Positions 32,199-36,349 of a stretch of 36,349 bases of DNA are shown piece by piece. The DNA is from CAMYLR01 sp039590215 (GTDB lineage: Bacteria > Gemmatimonadota > Gemmatimonadetes > JACCXV01 > JAHWKZ01). The stretch is from assembly GCA_039590215.1 (NCBI GenBank), contig JBDHFX010000003.1:1-36349 (forward strand), read 5' to 3'. A program made the translations under genes and the position numbers. The notes beneath the pieces are model-generated. The model had not been told where the DNA came from. It saw only the letters and a list, made by a program, of their open reading frames with translations, and did not search any database. The number at the start of each line of letters is the position of its first letter. The first letter of the stretch is position 1.

Positions 32199-32839
32199 GA
32201 AACTGCGCCGTTCAGCGTCACCGTCCGATCGGTGACGCGTTGCACCTGCGCGCCGTCGTGACTCGTCCAAACGCTCGCCCGGCCAGGGCCCTCGCCGACC
32301 CAGCGCGCGACCAGATCTTCGGCCTGATCCGTGGCAGCAGCGTCCATCGATGCGCTGGGCTCGTCGAGCAGCAGCACCGACGGCTCCACGCTGAGCGCCC
32401 GTATCAGGGCTACGATCTGGGCCTCGCCGCCGGAGAGGTCCGCCGCGTCCTTCTTTAAGAACGAGGCGTCACGATGGAACGCCCCGAGCCGGCGGATCAC
32501 CGCCGAGCGGTCGTAGCCCTTGGAACGATGAGCGGCCAGGCGGAACACAGCGCGGAGGTTCTCCTCAACGGTTCCCTCTCGGAGTGCCGGGCGCTGATGC
32601 AGATAGACGACGCGGGCGCGGTAGGCAGGCATTTGCCACTCGTCGAGTGGTTTGTCGTCGATGGCGATGCGACCTTCGTCCGCCGCATCGAGCCCGGCTA
32701 GACATCGCAGCAGGAGAGACTTGCCGGCGCCGGTCGGTCCGACGATCGCCAGGTTTTCACCGGCGGCCAGTTTTACTTCGACGCTACGCCAGATCCACCC
32801 ATCGTCGATACGGCGTCCAAGCCCGGTTGCGCTCAACAC
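32195..32839 (-). CDS. fetA: FetA/YbbL ABC-transporter ATPase
   Basis: 214 residues. Walker A 'GPTGAGKS' (34-41), Q-loop 'YLHQRPA' (Gln82), signature 'LSGGEAQ' (from 135), Walker B 'VLLLDEPSASMD' and a switch-His region 'VWTSHDGAQVQRV'. The short length and 'LHQRPALREGTVEENL' fit FetA-type ATPases paired with FetB. Start is GTG 32839. It lies 38 bp after the small monooxygenase-like gene on the same strand. Confidence 0.92.
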   Translation of the reverse strand: MLSATGLGRRIDDGWIWRSVEVKLAAGENLAIVGPTGAGKSLLLRCLAGLDAADEGRIAIDDKPLDEWQMPAYRARVVYLHQRPALREGTVEENLRAVFRLAAHRSKGYDRSAVIRRLGAFHRDASFLKKDAADLSGGEAQIVALIRALSVEPSVLLLDEPSASMDAAATDQAEDLVARWVGEGPGRASVWTSHDGAQVQRVTDRTVTLNGAVS

Positions 32840-32877
32840 CGGCTAGCCGTCCTTCCGCTGGGTCCAATTAGGCTCTG

Positions 32878-33234
32878 CTAGCGACGAAACCCGTACTCCA
32901 GAACAAAGTACTCCGGGTTGAGCTCAGCCAAGGGCTCCTGCAGCATTGAGATTTCGTGCTCCGGGCCGTGCACTTCCAGCCGGGTGAGATCGGCGACTTT
33001 CAACGCTTCCTGAAACAGCTCGCCGACGTTGTCGAGATGCGCCAAAATGCCGGCCGCGTCCTCATACCCCTCACGGCAATGCGCCTGATTGCCCTTGAAG
33101 GTGAATCCATAGTGCACGCACTTTGGCTCGGTGCTCGTTTTCTCAACAAACTGCTCACACAGAGCCTTGAAAGCCTCCATGTCGCGCACGTCAAAGTAGG
33201 GCACAAGCGTACAGCAGGTATCACTGGCAGCCAT
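32878..33234 (-). CDS. Small dimeric alpha/beta-barrel (antibiotic-biosynthesis-monooxygenase-like) protein
   Basis: 118 residues. 'CCTLVPYFDVRDMEAFKALCEQFVEKTSTEPKCVHYGFTFKGNQAHCREGYEDAAGILAHLDNVGELFQEAL' is the ferredoxin-like beta-alpha-beta arrangement of the ABM superfamily, with a YED motif typical of the interface. Several cysteines (C7, C8, C26, C39, C53) are unusual and might be redox-active. ATG 33234 follows AGGGAG. It seems to be the first gene of the long minus-strand operon; a promoter is not obvious in 33235-33361. Confidence 0.75.
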   Translation of the reverse strand: MAASDTCCTLVPYFDVRDMEAFKALCEQFVEKTSTEPKCVHYGFTFKGNQAHCREGYEDAAGILAHLDNVGELFQEALKVADLTRLEVHGPEHEISMLQEPLAELNPEYFVLEYGFRR

Positions 33235-33361
33235 GGGTTCTCCCTAGAATACGTTCAGGTCCACACCTCGTTGGTTACATGTAGAATAGACGACAGGCTG
33301 TAATCTGGCCGCTACTGGATGAGCGACAACGAATGATCATGCCTCACGGGAAGCCGATGCC

Positions 33362-33763
33362 ATGACTACCGAACGCCTGTTTCTCACCCTCGTCGTCTGT
33401 CAGGCCCTACACTTCCTCGAGGAGGTCACCTTCGGCCTGTATCGCTGGCTGCCCTATTTCCAGTGGCTGGAGTCCGCCGCCCCAGGAATGGCGGTGGTCG
33501 CCTTCGTGGCTATCAACACCGCCTTCGTCGCCTTCGGCGCCTGGTGCTATCTGGCGCGGGTCAAGCCGCGCGCGCCGTCAGCGGGCGTCTGGATCACGCT
33601 CTGGATGGTGGTCGAGATCGGCAATGGCATCGGTCACCCGCTCTGGTCGCTGATCGCCGGTGCCTACGTGCCCGGCACTGCGACGGCGCCCCTGTTGCTC
33701 GTCGTGGCCCTGCTCATGGCCCGGCAGCGGCTGACGACCGACAATCGGGTGCATCTGTCGTGA
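33362..33763 (+). CDS. HXXEE-domain membrane protein
   Basis: 133 residues, about four membrane helices. 'CQALHFLEEVTFGLYRW' carries the family H-x-x-E-E motif (17-21) and 'EIGNGIGHPLWSLIAGAYVPG' the second N-x-x-x-H motif. These residues lie at the membrane and could bind metal; function is unknown. 126 bp separate it from the divergent ABM-like gene, and it converges with the methyltransferase with 15 bp between stops. Confidence 0.85.
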   Translation: MTTERLFLTLVVCQALHFLEEVTFGLYRWLPYFQWLESAAPGMAVVAFVAINTAFVAFGAWCYLARVKPRAPSAGVWITLWMVVEIGNGIGHPLWSLIAGAYVPGTATAPLLLVVALLMARQRLTTDNRVHLS

Positions 33764-33778
33764 ATGGCGGGGTGCGGG

Positions 33779-34561
33779 TTAGTCATCGTGCGATGGCTTC
33801 CTTGCAACTACACACCACACTCGATGCTCCACCAGCATGGGATCGGGGTATTCTCTACTCAGGAGACGACTCAGAGCATCATCGAAGCGCAGCACCTCAG
33901 ATGGAGAAAGGCCGCCAGACCCCACACCGTTGCAGGTCCGCATTCTCCCCCTCCAACGAGCATGCGAGAACTCTTCATCATGCTGGTAACAAAACTGCTC
34001 GACTAATCTGAATCCGCCGTGGATCACTTCGTCAATTAGCTCGGGAAAGATTCCTGCCGAGCCAGCCATGGACCATGAAGGATTGAACTCCAGAATCAGT
34101 TCCTCGGTTTCGCGTGCCACAGGAGCATGCTCTGCCAAGTAAGAATAATGAGCGATAGCCAGTACACCACCCGGCCGAAGAACACGGTGTGCTTCCGCCA
34201 TCGCCGCGACACTATCGAACCAATGCCAACACTGGCCGGCGGTTACCAGATCAAATGAGCTCGCACCCAGGCCGGTATTCTCCGCGTTGGCAACCCTGAA
34301 GTGCACTTGGTCCTCTAGGTTCCGTTCCTTCGAAACGCGTTTTGCGGTAGCTACTTGTTCCGCAGATATATCGATGCCCACGACAGAACTCCCAAGCGCA
34401 GCGAGTTCTAATGCGATCTTTCCTGGGCCAGTGGCAAGATCGAGCGACCGAGACTCTCTAATACGGGTAATAGCATCGATTCGCTGATAGAAAGACGCGG
34501 GAAATCCAGGGCGATACTCCGCGTAGTCCTCGCTGTGTCTTCCGAAATCGATGTTGTTCAT
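33779..34561 (-). CDS. SAM-dependent methyltransferase (class I)
   Basis: 260 residues. Motif I 'SLDLATGPGKIALELAALG', motif II 'VVGIDISAEQVATAKR', motif IV 'FDLVTAGQCWHWFD' and 'AHRVLRPGGVLAIAHYS' give a complete UbiE-like small-molecule methyltransferase. The N-terminus 'IDFGRHSEDYAEYRPGFPASFYQRI' is common in this group. Base composition appears lower in GC, with more A/T-ending codons than the fetAB block, consistent with separate ancestry. Substrate unknown. It starts 20 bp past the tRNA-Val scar. Confidence 0.88.
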   Translation of the reverse strand: MNNIDFGRHSEDYAEYRPGFPASFYQRIDAITRIRESRSLDLATGPGKIALELAALGSSVVGIDISAEQVATAKRVSKERNLEDQVHFRVANAENTGLGASSFDLVTAGQCWHWFDSVAAMAEAHRVLRPGGVLAIAHYSYLAEHAPVARETEELILEFNPSWSMAGSAGIFPELIDEVIHGGFRLVEQFCYQHDEEFSHARWRGRMRTCNGVGSGGLSPSEVLRFDDALSRLLSREYPDPMLVEHRVWCVVARKPSHDD

Positions 34562-34580
34562 CAGTCGCTACATCATAGTA

Positions 34581-34626
34581 TGGTGGGCGGCACTGGATTC
34601 GAACCAGTGAACCTCCTGCATGTCAA
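34581..34626 (-). tRNA. 3' half of a tRNA-Val(GAC) gene, likely attachment-site remnant
   Basis: On the minus strand the sequence runs: anticodon loop TTGACAT (anticodon GAC, Val), 3' anticodon stem GCAGG, variable loop AGGTTC, T stem-loop ACTGG-TTCGAAT-CCAGT (perfect pairing), acceptor 3' strand GCCGCCC, discriminator A and encoded CCA. Just 5' of the anticodon loop the sequence is CCACC, which cannot pair with GCAGG, and no D-arm or 5' acceptor strand GGGCGGC is found. It is therefore not a functional tRNA but a clean 3' fragment such as left by integrase-mediated insertion. It lies between the SDR stop and the methyltransferase start. Confidence 0.82.
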
Positions 34627-34640
34627 GGTGGCACCCCGCG

Positions 34641-35531
34641 CTAGGTCGTCCGAAGCTGAGCGAACTCTTCCAGGGCCATTGCCTGGAGAATTTGCTTGTC
34701 ATGTGGTTCGATTATCGAATTCCGTTCAGCGACGCCGAAATCGACGCCGACGACGCTGCGAAACGGGCGGGTTCCCGGAGTCATGTCGATCAACTCCACG
34801 AATCGGTCCACGACAGCGGCAGGGTCAGTAGGCACTTCAGGGTCATTGAATAGCTCATCGAAGGCGGCGCCCATCTCCCCGAAGGCCTGCTCCGCTTCTG
34901 CCGGATAGGTACCGGCACGGTTGTCCTGGTCCTTCGGCTGCGGACTCTGCGGAAACAGCTCCGTGGTGAACGGTCCAGGCTCCACCACCACCACATCTAC
35001 GCCGGAGCTAGCCAGCTCAGCTCGCATAGCAAGCGAATATCCCTCCACAGCCCACTTGCTCGCGTGGTAAACGCCAAAGAAGGGCACCGCCATGCGGCCC
35101 GCGATGGAACTGACATTGATGATCAGCCCTGCCTCGCTGTCTCGCATAGATGGAAGAAAGGCGCGGCAAACCCGATGAATGCCGACCACGTTCACATCCA
35201 GCTGCCAGGTCAGTTCCTCTGCCGTAAACGCCTCGGAAAGCCCCACATACATCTGGCCCGCGTTGTTGATGACGGCGTCGGGGGCACCAGCGCTGGCAAG
35301 GACCTCAGCCGCGGCAGCGTCGACCGACGCGTCGGATGTAACGTCGAGATCAAGAACCGTGAGGTTCGAACCCGTAGAGGCGGCAAAACCTCGCAGGTCT
35401 TTGGCGGCCGGCTGGTTCTTTCCGTCCGGGGCACGCATGGTGGCAAAAACATGGTCACCGCGCTCAGCGAGCTGCTTCGCCGCCAACAGTCCAAACCCCG
35501 AACTACAACCTGTGATAACAACGACGCTCAT
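34641..35531 (-). CDS. Short-chain dehydrogenase/reductase (classical SDR)
   Basis: 296 residues. 'VVVITGCSSGFGLLAAKQLAERG' is the TGxxxGxG cofactor motif, 'DAVINNAGQMYVG' the NNAG motif, 'INVSSIAGRMAVPFFGVYHASKWAVEGYSL' the Ser-Tyr-Lys triad (YHASK), and 'VVVVEPGPFTTELF' the PG motif. It resembles the 17beta-hydroxysteroid-dehydrogenase-like SDR group with a C-terminal substrate region. ATG 35531 is chosen over an upstream start because AGAGGAG precedes it and it begins directly at the Rossmann strand. NADP preference seems likely but is unproven. It lies on the predicted element side of the tRNA scar. Confidence 0.92.
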   Translation of the reverse strand: MSVVVITGCSSGFGLLAAKQLAERGDHVFATMRAPDGKNQPAAKDLRGFAASTGSNLTVLDLDVTSDASVDAAAAEVLASAGAPDAVINNAGQMYVGLSEAFTAEELTWQLDVNVVGIHRVCRAFLPSMRDSEAGLIINVSSIAGRMAVPFFGVYHASKWAVEGYSLAMRAELASSGVDVVVVEPGPFTTELFPQSPQPKDQDNRAGTYPAEAEQAFGEMGAAFDELFNDPEVPTDPAAVVDRFVELIDMTPGTRPFRSVVGVDFGVAERNSIIEPHDKQILQAMALEEFAQLRTT

Positions 35532-35576
35532 TGCTGTCTCCTCTGGCCGTGTTGGGCCTTTGACTGCCTTCGGCAC

Positions 35577-35924
35577 CTCGTGACCTTCTCGGTTCTCAAA
35601 CTCTATTCGGCTGCACCGCCCAAGTTACTCACTTCTCCCAGGACCACTCCGGACGGAGCAAGAGCCCAAAACGGGTCGTCACGCGATGGCGTGGGCGAGA
35701 CCAATGGGCAGCCCCTTCTGGGGGCAATGGTAGATGGACACGTCGGAGAACTGCGCGGCGCGCTCATTCTAGTATAGCGTTCTGGTACAAGCATTACCTG
35801 ACTCCGCGTATCTGTCGAACGCTCCGCCCCCTGATACGGCAAAATGCCGGAACTGAACTCGCACACTTTGTAGCACACTCCTAAGGACAACGTGTTGAGA
35901 GAGTACTGCCCGGGCCGAGCCCAA
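35577..35924. other. Region without a recognisable gene
   Basis: About 350 bp between the SDR gene and the broken TPR gene. Frames are open here only as out-of-frame continuations with unprotein-like composition. A small stem GCCCC-TTCT-GGGGGC lies near 35715-35730. No promoter with both boxes could be assigned with confidence. Confidence 0.5.
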
Positions 35925-36349
35925 CTACCCCAGCCCCATCTTATCGAGAATCGCCGCGAATCGCGGATCCGACCGCAGTGGGTCAAAGTGGGGGTCTCCG
36001 CCGATCCCAGGAACCATCGGATGACCCGAGTCCACGAACCGATCGAGGTGCGTGAACGCTTCGTCCATCCAGCACAGGCTGCAGTCATAATGTAGACCCG
36101 CACAGGCGACCACTCTTGCGACCGCATCGACTCCAGGGCCGTCTCCCAGTACCCACGCTCACCGCCTTCCGCGTACGCCGCCCGTATGGCTGCGACGCTA
36201 TCTGGCGGCAACATCCAGGCCGGATCGAGCCGACCTAGAGTCTCCCACTCCGCCAGAGCCTCCTCGTACCGACCCTTCAGCTGATAGAGCACCGCCAAGT
36301 AGAAGTGAAGAAGGGCGTAATCGGGATCTAACTCGAGCCCCTTGCGGCA
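35925..36349 (-). pseudogene. TPR-repeat protein, C-terminal part, frameshifted (5' end outside window)
   Basis: From the right edge one frame encodes TPR sequence ('LELDPDYALLHFYLAVLYQ', 'GRYEEALAEWETLGRLDP', 'YWETALESMRSQEWSPVRVYIMTAACAG'); the expected continuation is found in another frame ('MDEAFTHLDRFVDSGHPM', then 'DPHFDPLRSDPRFAAILDKMGLG' and stop at 35925). The C-terminal 'FDPLRSDPRF' motif is common at the end of TPR proteins fused to kinases or cyclases. The frames swap near 36055-36080, so one base was gained or two lost, by mutation or sequencing error. Without correction the first frame runs on to 35603 as nonsense-like sequence. Confidence 0.75.

Noticed and set aside
34560..34660. 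A complete functional tRNA at the tRNA-Val site
   Set aside because: The 5' anticodon stem, D-arm and 5' acceptor strand are absent; only the 3' half can be folded.
35064..35777. 237-codon plus-strand frame opposite the SDR gene
   Set aside because: Antisense to a complete SDR with all catalytic motifs.
1..36349. CRISPR arrays, insertion sequences, phage or conjugation genes
   Set aside because: No regularly spaced repeats, transposase-like frames or terminal inverted repeats were found on reading both strands.

Overview
The window comes from a GC-rich, Gram-negative-type bacterium: it has an RND efflux transporter, lipobox lipoproteins, signal-peptide proteins and GDP-fucose synthesis. The mix of AHSA1/SRPBCC proteins with ArsR or DoxX partners, a DUF885 lipoprotein, TPR proteins ending in an 'FDPLRSDPRF' motif and a polyphosphate gene group resembles Gemmatimonadota or Acidobacteriota-like genomes. 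No rRNA or marker gene confirms this, so the placement is tentative. No CRISPR array, insertion sequence, integrase or phage module is visible.

Layout. 1-2604 (-): an RND/AcrB-type transporter cut by the window edge. 2702-3560 (-): an ArsR repressor and AHSA1 protein pair behind a very clear promoter with an overlapping palindromic operator. 3587-4512 (-): a DUF4389 membrane protein and a small coupled gene. 4556-5668 (-): a class III-like zinc alcohol dehydrogenase, divergent from 5766-9457 (+), where proline dehydrogenase leads a tight operon with gmd, fcl (GDP-L-fucose synthesis) and a family 2 glycosyltransferase. 9462-11858: a membrane-linked hexapeptide acyltransferase, an alpha/beta hydrolase and a secreted HExxH protein.

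12436-17412 is a polyphosphate neighbourhood: PPK2 (+), a CHAD protein coupled to PPK1 (-), a small zinc ribbon (-) and a SixA-type histidine phosphatase (+). A VOC protein precedes it and an SRPBCC protein follows. 17874-22368 holds a CDGSH/4Fe-4S protein, a lipoprotein, a small membrane protein with a hairpin leader, a decayed metallo-beta-lactamase-fold pseudogene, a secreted repeat protein and a membrane class III cyclase that lacks its catalytic arginine. 22378-26831 has an orphan Tad-type pilus protein with a good intrinsic terminator, an AHSA1-DoxX pair, a membrane protein with a very acidic tail and a DUF885 lipoprotein.

26919-33234 (-) is a seven-gene run with mostly overlapping ends: a monooxygenase-like small protein, FetA/FetB-type ABC exporter, Gfo/Idh/MocA oxidoreductase, AlkP-superfamily protein, GT4 glycosyltransferase and membrane-anchored hydrolase. 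To its right lie a HXXEE membrane protein, a methyltransferase, the 3' half of a tRNA-Val(GAC) gene (a likely attachment-site scar), a short-chain dehydrogenase and a frameshifted TPR gene running off the end.

The best candidates for new biology are the polyphosphate neighbourhood, the FetAB-to-glycan operon with a degenerate AlkP active site, the uncharacterised HExxH protein, the cyclase with a lost arginine, and the tRNA scar, which predicts an integrated element extending past the right edge.
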